DNA of 64,000 nt, taken from NCBI GenBank assembly GCA_023425025.1, contig JAFADG010000047.1:42297-106296 (forward strand). Direction: 5' to 3'. Of this stretch, positions 43,031 to 50,976 are shown one piece after another (the stretch's first letter is position 1; each line of letters begins with the position of its first letter). A program made the position numbers and the translations under genes. A model generated the notes under the pieces. That model saw only the letters and a list, made by a program, of their open reading frames with translations, made no database searches and was not told where the DNA came from. Origin of the DNA: Bacillota bacterium (GTDB lineage Bacteria > Bacillota > Clostridia > Christensenellales > Aristaeellaceae).

Positions 43031-43759
43031 ATGTCGCCGGGCCTTTCCCGACCCATTTGGCACTGCCAAGCTTCATAAGCGTAAGGCCGGCCAGAACAAT
43101 CCATAGTAACGTAAAGACGGATGTGATAATTGCCGTCATGCCCAAAGTGGGCAGGAAGAATGGGCCGGCGACCGAAATGAACCCCAGAACGCCTGTGGCG
43201 ATGCCCAGGTACGCCGTAGCCTTGCCGAAGGCCCCGTGCAGCATGGCGATCCCGCACAGGGCGATCCCGATGGCCGGTACAAGGATCGTATAGACGCCGA
43301 ACAGCCAGGAGGACAGAACCTCATACGCGTAGACCGCGGCGGTAACGACCGGGGCCCTTAGCGCCTCATCGGCGGTCTGGGCGTACCTGCCGCCAAGCTG
43401 AATCAGGGACGCATAGTTGGGCCAGGTGACGGCCAAATCCATAAAGATAAACAACAGCAAGAAAACAACGCCCGCGAGAATGATGTGTTTTTGAAAATCC
43501 TTCAGCGCAATGTAAAGCGCCCATGCAATCGGCAGAAAAAGAAAATCCGTCAGAACGGAAAGCCCAAGGATCGCCCACCATACGCCCGTGTGGTTGGCAA
43601 GGTGCATAAGCCACCCTTCAGGCCCGCTTGGCAAAGCGCCGGTGAGCGTATAAAGAACAGTGATGATGGCAGCCCACCCAGAACAAGCGCGGAGATCCTA
43701 CCCAACCGATATAGACCGTTCAGATCTGCAGTATTGGAACCGCTTATTTGCTTTTCCAC
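43029..43759 (-). pseudogene. Frameshifted DUF4386-like membrane protein
   Basis: The frame from GTG 43759 (MEKQISGSNTADLNGLYRL) runs to LGG near 43665, then continues in another frame (IITVLYTLTGALPSGPEGW) to 43029. One extra G in the GGGTGGG run would restore a ~243-residue protein with about six membrane helices, similar in pattern to DUF4386 proteins (function unknown). The remainder of the gene looks intact, so the mutation is recent or a sequencing/assembly error. It is convergent with the MCP remnant. Confidence 0.65.
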
Positions 43760-43916
43760 TGTAACGTTCCCTCCTTGCGCAAAAATTGCATTCCATCTAC
43801 AATTACTATATAATACCTTTCCGGCACTGTAAATGGTTTCGCGTGTTATAATCCTGTAAGAACATGGAAATGATCTTTTCGCGGCGCCGGAAGGCTGCGG
43901 CTATTTGGAGAGCGGC

Positions 43917-44351
43917 ATGAATGTTGTCGGGCTAAAGCGAAGGTTGAGGGAACTCAAACGGATCGAGCAGAAGATCCGGTTTTCAGGCGCTTTGAAAAAG
44001 ACCCCGTCTTTGACCTGGGATCTGTTCTTTGATTTGCAGGATACGGGGACCGGCAAGGCCAAGTATCCGTTGAAATTCCTGGCGGCAATGGACCATGAAA
44101 CACTTCGGCGAGTGGTCGGCGAATATTGGTCCTTTGTCTACAGCGAGATGTTCAATGAAAGCGATATCCCCGGCGGTAAAAAATATGACACGAACCTTTT
44201 GCTTCAATGGGGCTTGCCCGCCGACGCAGGCGCGGCTGCCATCAAACAAAAATTTCGGGAGCTTGCAAAGCTTTACCACCCCGACGCCGGCGGCGACGAG
44301 CAATCGTTTATCGCATTGATGGAGGCGTACAATCGGCTGATGGGCAGATAG
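43917..44351 (+). CDS. Small protein with C-terminal J domain
   Basis: A 144-residue protein. ATG 43917 follows GGAG (TTG 43905 is an alternative). Residues ~85-144 form a DnaJ-like domain, IKQKFRELAKLYHPDAGGDE with the HPD tripeptide, followed by LMEAYNRLMGR; unusually it is at the C-terminus. The N-terminal ~80 residues (LKRRLRELKRIEQKIRF) are basic and helical. J domains stimulate Hsp70 ATPase, so this is probably a specialised DnaK partner. An upstream TATAAT (43847-43852) may be its -10. Confidence 0.75.
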   Translation: MNVVGLKRRLRELKRIEQKIRFSGALKKTPSLTWDLFFDLQDTGTGKAKYPLKFLAAMDHETLRRVVGEYWSFVYSEMFNESDIPGGKKYDTNLLLQWGLPADAGAAAIKQKFRELAKLYHPDAGGDEQSFIALMEAYNRLMGR

Positions 44352-44397
44352 CACTTTCTATGATGCGGGCCCATACCATAACGGAGGTCATTCATCC

Positions 44398-45015
44398 ATG
44401 GAAATCATCAAATCACATCACACAACGCTGACTTTGGAGGTTGGTCAATGGCGCATACAGCTTTTGCCGATGACTGATGCGCACCTGCCCCTTTTATACG
44501 AGTGGAATCAGCGGACCAACGTGTTATACTGGTGTGAAGGCGATGACATCGCTGTCAACGCACCGGGCGATGTTGACAGTATATACGGCAGCATATCAAA
44601 AAAGGCGGTTATGTTTATCATTGCCGTAAACGATCTGCCGGTTGGCGAGTGCTGGCTTCAGGAGATGAACCTGCCCGGGCTTGTCAAGAAGCATCCTCAA
44701 AAAAACGTCAGGCGCATCGATATGACCATTTATGAGGAAGCCTATTGGGGCAGGGGCTTGGGCGCCGCGATCAACGCAATGCTGCTGCGCTACGCTTTTG
44801 AAAACAGCAAAACAGACTTGATCTATGCCATTACGGAAGATTACAATATACGGGCGCAGAAATGCCTCGTAAAAAGCGGCTTCTCCCTGGATGAGGTGCT
44901 GGAGCATGAGGAAACTACAAAGGGCAAACAGGAATACTGCTATGTCATCAGCAGGGAGAAATATTGCGGCCTGCATGGAAACGGCAGCCGCGCCGGGACG
45001 CAGCCTCGCGATTGA
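44398..45015 (+). CDS. GNAT family acetyltransferase (RimJ/AAC(6')-like)
   Basis: A 205-residue acetyl-CoA-dependent N-acyltransferase. Conserved pieces: LPLLYEWNQRTNVLYW at the start, IDMTIYEEAYWGRGLGAAIN (acetyl-CoA loop with GRGLG) and YNIRAQKCLVKSGF. The arrangement is near the aminoglycoside 6'-acetyltransferase and ribosomal-protein acetyltransferase groups, but the substrate cannot be chosen and a resistance function should not be assumed. The last ~12 residues (GNGSRAGTQPRD) are outside the domain. Confidence 0.82.
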   Translation: MEIIKSHHTTLTLEVGQWRIQLLPMTDAHLPLLYEWNQRTNVLYWCEGDDIAVNAPGDVDSIYGSISKKAVMFIIAVNDLPVGECWLQEMNLPGLVKKHPQKNVRRIDMTIYEEAYWGRGLGAAINAMLLRYAFENSKTDLIYAITEDYNIRAQKCLVKSGFSLDEVLEHEETTKGKQEYCYVISREKYCGLHGNGSRAGTQPRD

Positions 45016-45060
45016 TACATACATTTCTCTGCCAACAGTATATATGGAGCGTGCCATCTG

Positions 45061-45885
45061 ATGAAGATTGTGAAGGTTTATTCCAAAAACGCCGACTATC
45101 AAAAGTTTGAGGTACTCAAAACCAACCGCAACAAGCGTTACCGGTACTTTGAATTTTTTGTGGAAGGCGTGCGCAACATCAATGAGGCCATCAAAAACGG
45201 CTGGGCCTTTTCTTCTTTTATATATACGCCGGACATGCCCCTGTCGGGTTGGGCCAGGGAGATATTGCAGACTGTGAAAACGGATGTGAACTATGAGCTT
45301 CCCGAGGGCCTGATGGCGGAGCTCAGCGGCAAAACGGACACGTCGGAATTGATGGCTGTCGTTAAAATGCGGGAGGACAGCTTCACCCGCCTTCCCCAGC
45401 CTGAAAATCCGCTGTACGTACTGTTCGACCGGCCCTCCAACAAGGGCAACCTGGGCACCATCATCCGTTCCTGCGACGCCATGGGCGTGGATGGGCTGAT
45501 CCTCACCGGCCACGCGGTGGACCTGTACGACCCTGATGTGGTGGTATCCACCATGGGCTCCCTCTTTCATACCCCTGCCATCCGCATACCGGACAACGAG
45601 CAAATCTTTGCCTGGATCGCGCAAATGAAGGAAAAGTATCCCGACTTCCAGGTGGTAGGCACCTCCGCCCACAAGGAAAAAAGTATAGCAGATGTGGACC
45701 TTTCTCGCCCGACTCTGCTCATGATCGGCAATGAGACCGACGGCCTGTGCCGCGCCTTCAAGGAAGGCTGCGATGTGCTGGCCACCATCCCCATGAGCGA
45801 TAGCTCTTCCGCTTCCTCCCTGAACGTGGCCTGCGCCGCCACCGTGCTGATGTACGAGGCGGCGAGGCAGCGGATAGACGGATGA
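45061..45885 (+). CDS. TrmH/SpoU family RNA 2'-O-methyltransferase
   Basis: Methylates a ribose 2'-OH in tRNA or rRNA using S-adenosylmethionine. The 274 residues comprise an N-terminal RNA-binding domain (~1-115) and the knotted SPOUT domain with its three motifs: DRPSNKGNLGTIIRSCDAMG, LLMIGNETDGL and IPMSDSSSASSLNVACAATV. The target (tRNA Gm18, 23S rRNA, or other) is not predictable from the sequence. Confidence 0.9.
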   Translation: MKIVKVYSKNADYQKFEVLKTNRNKRYRYFEFFVEGVRNINEAIKNGWAFSSFIYTPDMPLSGWAREILQTVKTDVNYELPEGLMAELSGKTDTSELMAVVKMREDSFTRLPQPENPLYVLFDRPSNKGNLGTIIRSCDAMGVDGLILTGHAVDLYDPDVVVSTMGSLFHTPAIRIPDNEQIFAWIAQMKEKYPDFQVVGTSAHKEKSIADVDLSRPTLLMIGNETDGLCRAFKEGCDVLATIPMSDSSSASSLNVACAATVLMYEAARQRIDG

Positions 45886-45890
45886 TTATG

Positions 45891-45926
45891 CGGGGAGGGG
45901 CCCTTTTTCAAAAGGGCCCCTCCCCG
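45891..45926. repeat. Long GC-rich hairpin between trmH-like and tyrS genes
   Basis: Perfect 16-bp inverted repeat (45891-45906 with 45911-45926) built as CGGGGAGGGG ... CCCCTCCCCG with a T/A-rich centre. It probably acts as a two-way terminator between the convergent genes. A sister hairpin with the same GGGGAGGG / CCCTCCCC ends is at 48303-48340. Confidence 0.7.
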
Positions 45927-45969
45927 TACCCCACCCCGGAAAACCTCTAATTGTGAAGAATAAGAATGC

Positions 45970-47142
45970 TCATTCAAACAGAATTCTCATAAACCTCGCC
46001 TTTCCCCGCCGCAGAAGAACAGGCGCATTTCCTACGATTTCGTGCGCTGTATCAGTAACCATTTCGCCATCCACCGCGATGCCGCCCTGGGCAATCAGCC
46101 GCCGGGCTTCGCTTGTGGAGGCGGCCAGGCCAGTCAGCACCAGCGCCTTTGTTAGGGGCAGGGGGCCTATCGCTAGCGTGACCTCCGGCACGGAATCCGG
46201 CGCGGCGCCTGCTGCCACGCTTCTGTACCGGGTTTTGGCCTGTTCCGCTTTTTCTGCATCGTGGTACATGCTTGTAATGGTCATGGCGTACAGCACATGT
46301 GCCGCGCGGATGTCGGATGCCATCAGCGGAAGGAATACATCATCGCCAATATCCGTCGTCAGGCGGAAGTAATCGCCAAGGATAGCGTCCGGCACCCGCA
46401 TGCACTTTTCAAACATGCTTTCCGCCGGTTCATCGATGCCGATGTAGTTGTCCAGGGATTTGGACATCTTCTCGACCCCGTCCAGCCCGGGCAGCAGGGG
46501 GAAGGTAATCACCTCCTGGGGGGCCTGGTCATAGCTCCGCTGCAGCTCCCGGCCCACCAGCAGGTTGAAGGTCTGGTCGGTGCCGCCCACCTCGATATCA
46601 CAGTGGAGCGCCACCGAGTCATAGCCCTGCATCAGCGGGTACAATAGCTCGTGCATTCCGATGGCGCGGTTTTCACGAAGGCGCGCGGCAAAGTCATCCC
46701 GTTCCAGAATCCGTGCCACGGTGTACTGGCCGCAAAGGTGCAGCACATCGGCAAAGTTCATCGCGCCAAGCCACTGGGAGTTGTATACGATCGTCGCTTT
46801 CTCGGGGTCCAGTATCTTGGCTACCTGGCGGAAGTAGGTCTCGCCGTTTTTGCGGGTTTCCTCAAAGGTCAGCGGCGGTCGGGTCCGGCTTTTGCCGGTC
46901 GGGTCGCCGATCATGCCGGTAAAATCGCCGATAACGAAAATGATCTCATGTCCCAGGTCCTGCAGAAGCTTGAGCTTGCGCAGCGGCACCGTATGCCCCA
47001 GGTGCAGGTCGGGCCGGCTGGGATCGGCGCCAAATTTGATTTTCAATTTTCTGCCGCTTGCCAGCTTGTCAAATACGCCGTCTTCTGAAAACATGGCCGC
47101 CGCGTCCCGCTGGATTGTTTCCCGTGCTGACTTTTGATCCAT
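45970..47142 (-). CDS. tyrS: Tyrosyl-tRNA synthetase
   Basis: Charges tRNA-Tyr with tyrosine (ATP-dependent, class I). The 390 residues show the HIGH-equivalent DLHLGHTVPL (~45-54), tyrosine-site HCDIEVGGTDQTFN, the KMSKS loop GVEKMSKSLDN, and a C-terminal S4 RNA-binding domain (ARRLIAQGGIAVDGEMV). GGGGAGGGTGG lies ~6 nt before the ATG. It is preceded by a ~195-nt leader with a tyrosine-rich reading frame and a terminator, suggesting control by attenuation instead of a T-box. Confidence 0.96.
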   Translation of the reverse strand: MDQKSARETIQRDAAAMFSEDGVFDKLASGRKLKIKFGADPSRPDLHLGHTVPLRKLKLLQDLGHEIIFVIGDFTGMIGDPTGKSRTRPPLTFEETRKNGETYFRQVAKILDPEKATIVYNSQWLGAMNFADVLHLCGQYTVARILERDDFAARLRENRAIGMHELLYPLMQGYDSVALHCDIEVGGTDQTFNLLVGRELQRSYDQAPQEVITFPLLPGLDGVEKMSKSLDNYIGIDEPAESMFEKCMRVPDAILGDYFRLTTDIGDDVFLPLMASDIRAAHVLYAMTITSMYHDAEKAEQAKTRYRSVAAGAAPDSVPEVTLAIGPLPLTKALVLTGLAASTSEARRLIAQGGIAVDGEMVTDTAHEIVGNAPVLLRRGKARFMRILFE

Positions 47143-47163
47143 GATCCACCCTCCCCAAAATAC

Positions 47164-47198
47164 AAAAACGGCTCAAAGCCAACCAGGGCTTTGAGCCG
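47164..47198 (-). terminator. Attenuator terminator in the tyrS leader
   Basis: Minus strand: perfect 12-bp stem CGGCTCAAAGCC / GGCTTTGAGCCG (47187-47198 with 47169-47180), 6-nt loop, then TTTTT (47164-47168), only ~20 nt before tyrS. Its 5' arm includes CAAAGCC and is followed by C, so CAAAGCCC (47186-47193) can pair instead with GGGCTTTG (47244-47251). Confidence 0.88.
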
Positions 47199-47215
47199 CC
47201 ATGCTTTTGCTCCGC

Positions 47216-47311
47216 CTAACTTGGGCGTTTTGCGCATGGAGACCAAAGCCCGCCAACGTAATAGTAAGCGGACGCGTACAGATAGGGCATGTTGCTCCTG
47301 TTTTCCGTCAC
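47216..47311 (-). CDS. Tyrosine-rich leader peptide of tyrS
   Basis: A 31-codon frame: GTG start at 47311, 8 nt after AAGGAGG, sequence starting MTENRSNMPYLYASAYYYV, stop TAG at 47216. Tyr occupies five of nine consecutive codons (YLYASAYYY). Downstream are the terminator and tyrS. The leader's Shine-Dalgarno and first nucleotides (47312-47324) can form a 13-bp helix (one G-U) with GGCTTTGGTCTCC (47238-47250), which itself lies a few nt after the Tyr codons; the same segment can pair with the terminator arm. Role inferred: ribosome stalling when Tyr-tRNA is scarce permits tyrS transcription. Confidence 0.78.
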   Translation of the reverse strand: MTENRSNMPYLYASAYYYVGGLWSPCAKRPS

Positions 47312-47342
47312 GGCTTTGGCCTCCTTTTTGTAAATTGGGCAA

Positions 47343-47371
47343 AGCATACCACGGCCCGGGCCGGATGTCAA
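47343..47371 (-). promoter_or_regulatory. Promoter of the tyrS leader and gene
   Basis: Minus strand: consensus TTGACA (47366-47371), 17-bp spacer, TATGCT (47343-47348). Transcription should begin near 47336, so the Shine-Dalgarno of the leader peptide is within the first ~15 nt of the transcript. Confidence 0.85.
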
Positions 47372-47483
47372 TACCTGAAGCGCGGGAAGGCTGCGCCCAG
47401 CGGCGAGGCCCTTGTGCAGAAAGTGTTTTCGCTGTAAAGTAATAAGCAGGCAAGTGTGGCCGGACGCATAAGGAGAAAAGGGA

Positions 47484-48248
47484 ATGAGTGAGCAAAGTGC
47501 TGCGAACAAAAAGGCATGGGAATATAAGGCTTATGAGTTTTGGTTAAGGCAGGGGACGCCCTCTGAAAAGGCGGCCTATCTGAAAAAGGATCCAAAGGCG
47601 AGGCTCCGTTACCACCAAGAATACTTTGAAGACATTGTCGGTCTTAAAATTGCCAATCCATGCGGTTCCAACGGAAGGATCGCCGTCCCCCTGGCGCTGC
47701 TGGGCGCGGATGTAACGGTCTTTGACATCTCCGAGGAAAACGCACGGTATGCGCTGGAACTGGCGGCTTGCGCGCAGGTGCGCATTCAATATGTCATTGG
47801 CGATTTTCTGGAAGCCGGCCTTGCGCGGTATGGCGGCCTTTTTGACATCGTGTACGCCGAAGGGGGCATCCTGCATTATTTTGCGGACCTGGACGCCTTC
47901 ATGGATAAGCTGTACGCCATTGCAAAGCGCGGCGGAAAAATGATATTGAGCGATTTTCATCCCTTTCGGAAAATCAACCTGAAGGGCTCACCCATGATGA
48001 GCGTGCCGCAAACAGAAGGAGACTACTTTGATGACCGTCTGCATGCGGGGGATGTGGCTTACCAGCATTTTTTTGAAAAGGACGAACAGGCGGCTTTCCC
48101 CAAATGTTCTCTGAGATACTATACAATCAGCGAGATTATCAACGCCGTCATCCGATCCGGCTTTGTTCTTCATGCGTTCAACGAACATCCCAATTTTGAG
48201 GACCGAAAGCTTCCCGGCGAATTTACCATCATCGCCCATAAAGCATGA
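47484..48248 (+). CDS. SAM-dependent class I methyltransferase
   Basis: A 254-residue Rossmann-fold methyltransferase. The SAM-binding region is LKIANPCGSNGRIAVPLALL, then VTVFDISEENARYA and FDIVYAEGGILHYF, with the later YYTISEIINAVIRSGF. The small-molecule or macromolecular substrate is unknown. AAGGAGAAAAGGG precedes the ATG. It is divergent from the tyrS leader; a weak promoter TTGTGC (47412-47417)-17-TAAAGT (47435-47440) may serve it. Confidence 0.85.
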   Translation: MSEQSAANKKAWEYKAYEFWLRQGTPSEKAAYLKKDPKARLRYHQEYFEDIVGLKIANPCGSNGRIAVPLALLGADVTVFDISEENARYALELAACAQVRIQYVIGDFLEAGLARYGGLFDIVYAEGGILHYFADLDAFMDKLYAIAKRGGKMILSDFHPFRKINLKGSPMMSVPQTEGDYFDDRLHAGDVAYQHFFEKDEQAAFPKCSLRYYTISEIINAVIRSGFVLHAFNEHPNFEDRKLPGEFTIIAHKA

Positions 48249-48302
48249 GATTTTCAACCTTGCCATAAACAGCATAGGTATTTGAAGTTTTTGGGAAGGG
48301 GT

Positions 48303-48340
48303 GCGGGGAGGGTGATTTTTTCAAAAATCACCCTCCCCGC
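48303..48340. repeat. Long hairpin between methyltransferase and FAD-enzyme genes
   Basis: Perfect 18-bp inverted repeat (48303-48320 with 48323-48340), ends GCGGGGAGGG / CCCTCCCCGC, T-run and A-run at the centre. Probably a bidirectional terminator for convergent genes, and a relative of the hairpin at 45891. Confidence 0.7.
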
Positions 48341-48359
48341 AAATCCGTTCCAATATTCG

Positions 48360-49775
48360 TTACTGCATCTTCCCCGCGATGTCCTGGGCTACGGCAATAC
48401 CCGTCACACTAGCTTGCATCAATCCTCTGGTGATGCCGGCGCCGTCGCCGATGGCGTACAGGCCCTGGATGGGCGTTTCAAACTGGTTACCCACCATGAC
48501 CTTGCTGGAGTAGAATTTCACCTCTACGCCGTACAGCAGCGTGTTGCGGCTGTACAGACCCGGGGCCAGGTGGTCAAAGGCTTTTAACGCTTCCACGATG
48601 CTTGTCAAATGCCTTGGCGGCAATACAAAGCTCAAATCGCCGGGCACCGCCGTGGTCAGCGTGGGAATGGTGGTGGACTTGTTGAGCCGGCTGATATCGG
48701 TGCGGCGGCCCTGCAGCAGGTCGCCCAGCCGCTGGACCATGATGGGCCCGCCGGTCAGCATGTTGCCCAGCTGGGCGATGTAGCGGCCATACTCAATGGG
48801 TTGGTTGAAGGGCTCGGTAAAGCGGGTGGACACCAGCATGGCAAAGTTGGTGTTGCCGGTGCGCATTTTCTCATCACCATAGCTGTGGCCGTTGACCACG
48901 GCAATGCCGCCTTCGTAGTGCTCCTCGCTGACGACCCCGCCGGGATTCATGCAGAAGGTGCGGACCTTGTTTTCGTAGGTGTCGCTGTAATAAACCAGCT
49001 TGGCCTCGTATAAGTGCCTGGTGAGATGGTCCATGATGGCGTTGGGCACTTCGACCCGCACGCCGATGTCCACCTCATTGTTTTGGGTGCGCAGGCCCAG
49101 CCGGCCGACTTCCGCCGCCAGCCATGCCGCGCCGCCCCGGCCGGGGGCCGCCACCACGTAAGGGGCAAACACGGTGTAGGGCTCGCCCCGCTTGGGATTA
49201 AGTTTCACGCCCACCACCTTGTTGTTTTCGATCAGGATATCGCTGGCGGTGGTCAGCTCCGCAAAGGTGGTATTCGTCTGTCCCACCAGGTAATCATGCA
49301 TGGCTTCCAGCACGACGCCGGCGTTTTCGGTGCCCAGGTGCCGCACCGGGCAGGGGATGAGCTTGATGTTGTGCCGGCTGGCCTCGTAGGAGATTTCCTC
49401 CACCTTGCGGTCATCCAGGCCGTGAACCTCCTGCGGCGCACCGAAGCGCAGATAAATATCGTCGGCGTGGCGGATCATCTTTTGCGCCTTGGGGTGCCCC
49501 ATATAATCGCTGATATGGCCGCCCACCTCGTCGCTCAGGGAAAGCTTGCCGTCGGAAAAGGCGCCCGCGCCGGCCCAGCCGTGTACGATGGCGCAGGGAT
49601 CGCAATGTACGCATTTGCCCGTAGCCCTGGCAGGGCAGGCACGCCGTGCGATGGCACGGCCCGTGTCCACGATCAGCACGCGGCTTTCGGGTTTTTGTGC
49701 GGCCAGCTCCAGCGCGGTAAAAATACCGGCCGGGCCGGCGCCGATCACGATGGCATCATAACGAATATTTTCCAA
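48360..49775 (-). CDS. FAD-dependent dehydrogenase, COG2509-like
   Basis: A predicted flavoprotein oxidoreductase of 471 residues. TTG 49775 is 9 nt from AAGGAGG (MENIRYDAIVIGAGPAGIF); the frame is open further upstream without a ribosome site. It has the Rossmann FAD-binding VIGAGPAGIFTALELA, a Cys-rich stretch (CPARATGKCVHCDPC, ~residues 48-62) that could bind a metal or Fe-S cluster, AGAFSDGKLSLSDEVGG, and the C-terminal FAD motif YAIGDGAGITRGLMQA. Members of this group are uncharacterised; the reaction is unknown. Confidence 0.82.
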   Translation of the reverse strand: MENIRYDAIVIGAGPAGIFTALELAAQKPESRVLIVDTGRAIARRACPARATGKCVHCDPCAIVHGWAGAGAFSDGKLSLSDEVGGHISDYMGHPKAQKMIRHADDIYLRFGAPQEVHGLDDRKVEEISYEASRHNIKLIPCPVRHLGTENAGVVLEAMHDYLVGQTNTTFAELTTASDILIENNKVVGVKLNPKRGEPYTVFAPYVVAAPGRGGAAWLAAEVGRLGLRTQNNEVDIGVRVEVPNAIMDHLTRHLYEAKLVYYSDTYENKVRTFCMNPGGVVSEEHYEGGIAVVNGHSYGDEKMRTGNTNFAMLVSTRFTEPFNQPIEYGRYIAQLGNMLTGGPIMVQRLGDLLQGRRTDISRLNKSTTIPTLTTAVPGDLSFVLPPRHLTSIVEALKAFDHLAPGLYSRNTLLYGVEVKFYSSKVMVGNQFETPIQGLYAIGDGAGITRGLMQASVTGIAVAQDIAGKMQ

Positions 49776-49915
49776 ATGGCAGCGCCTCCTTAACATACCC
49801 TTGTGCTGCACGCACAAAAGAGGCCCCATGCAAATCTGCACAGGGCTTCTTGCGATTTATTGTAGCACGAAATGTACAAGCACGCAAGTTTTTTCAATGT
49901 GCCGCGTGTGATGGC

Positions 49916-50950
49916 TTATTTTGCATACAGTGTTTTTCCTGTGGAGCGCAGGTCGTCGCAGGCTTCCCTGATCCTATCCTTCATGCCTGCTTCGGCGGCC
50001 GCAAGATAAGTCCGCGGGTCGTATTGCTTCTTCACGCCGACCTCGCCGTCGATTTTCAGCACCCCGTCGTAATTTCTGAAAAAATGGTGGGCGATGGGCC
50101 GGGTAAAAGCATACTGCGTATCTGTGTCGATGTTCATTTTGACGACGCCGTAATCAACAGCTTGAGAAATCTCTTCCTTGGTAGACCCGGAACCGCCGTG
50201 GAATACAAGGTAGAAGCTCTTGTCGTCCCCGTGGCGGCGCTTCAATTCCTCCTGGCCGTCCCGCAGGATTTTGGGCTTGAGCTTCACATTGCCGGGCTTG
50301 TAGCTGCCGTGTACGTTGCCGAAGGTCGCCGCCAGCAAGAAATGGTTGTTTGTGACGGCGCCCAGCTCGTCGTAGAAGCGCAGCATATCCTCCGGCGTGG
50401 TGAAAAGCTTCTCTTTGGGTACGCCGTCGTGGTTCACGCCATCCTCTTCACCGCCGACAACGCCGGCCTCGACTTCCAGCAGGATATCGTTCTGGGCACA
50501 TAAAGCCGCCAGTTCCCTGGCCACCTTGATGTTCTCTTGAAGGGGCAGGGTCCCGCCGTCAAACATGTGGCTTTGGAACAGGTTGGGCTGATGAAGCGCG
50601 CGCCGCCTGGCTGTTTCCGCGATCAGCGGGCGTACAAATTCATCCAGCTTGTTCAGCTGGCAGTGGTCGGTATGCAGCGCAACATAGATATCGTAATATT
50701 CCGCCACGTAATGGATATAGTTGGCCAGCCCGATGGCGCCGATGGCCGTGCTGCCGATTTTGCTGCCGGAGGCGTGCTTGCCGCCGCCGATGGAGATTTG
50801 TATGATCCCGTCGGATCGGGCCTCAGCAAACGCGGCAAGCGCGGCGTTGGCCGACTCGATGGATACGACGTTGATCGCGGGATAGGCATACTTGTTGGCA
50901 AGCGCACTGTCGAGCATTTTGCAGTATATTTCATGGGTTGCTACCGGCAT
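49916..50950 (-). CDS. fbaA: Class II fructose-bisphosphate aldolase, class IIA type
   Basis: A 344-residue zinc aldolase of the E. coli FbaA/actinobacterial kind: YVALHTDHCQLNKLDEFV (metal ligands), FQSHMFDGGTLPLQEN, LLEVEAGVVGGEEDGV (catalytic Glu in this class), ATFGNVHGSYKPGNVKL and LVFHGGSGSTKEEI. It is only distantly similar to the aldolase at 5320-6249. GGGGGAGG lies 8 nt before the ATG. It is 26 bp downstream of the giant GH94-like gene, so its role may be tied to the sugar phosphate released by that enzyme rather than to central glycolysis. Confidence 0.9.
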   Translation of the reverse strand: MPVATHEIYCKMLDSALANKYAYPAINVVSIESANAALAAFAEARSDGIIQISIGGGKHASGSKIGSTAIGAIGLANYIHYVAEYYDIYVALHTDHCQLNKLDEFVRPLIAETARRRALHQPNLFQSHMFDGGTLPLQENIKVARELAALCAQNDILLEVEAGVVGGEEDGVNHDGVPKEKLFTTPEDMLRFYDELGAVTNNHFLLAATFGNVHGSYKPGNVKLKPKILRDGQEELKRRHGDDKSFYLVFHGGSGSTKEEISQAVDYGVVKMNIDTDTQYAFTRPIAHHFFRNYDGVLKIDGEVGVKKQYDPRTYLAAAEAGMKDRIREACDDLRSTGKTLYAK

Positions 50951-50976
50951 GGTTCATTCCTCCCCCAATTGTATGA

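Noticed and set aside
44398..45015. Aminoglycoside resistance acetyltransferase
   Set aside because: Only general GNAT similarity; no substrate-determining evidence.
47143..47336. T-box riboswitch before tyrS
   Set aside because: No AGGGTGGNACCGCG-type sequence; the leader is explained by the Tyr-rich frame and terminator.
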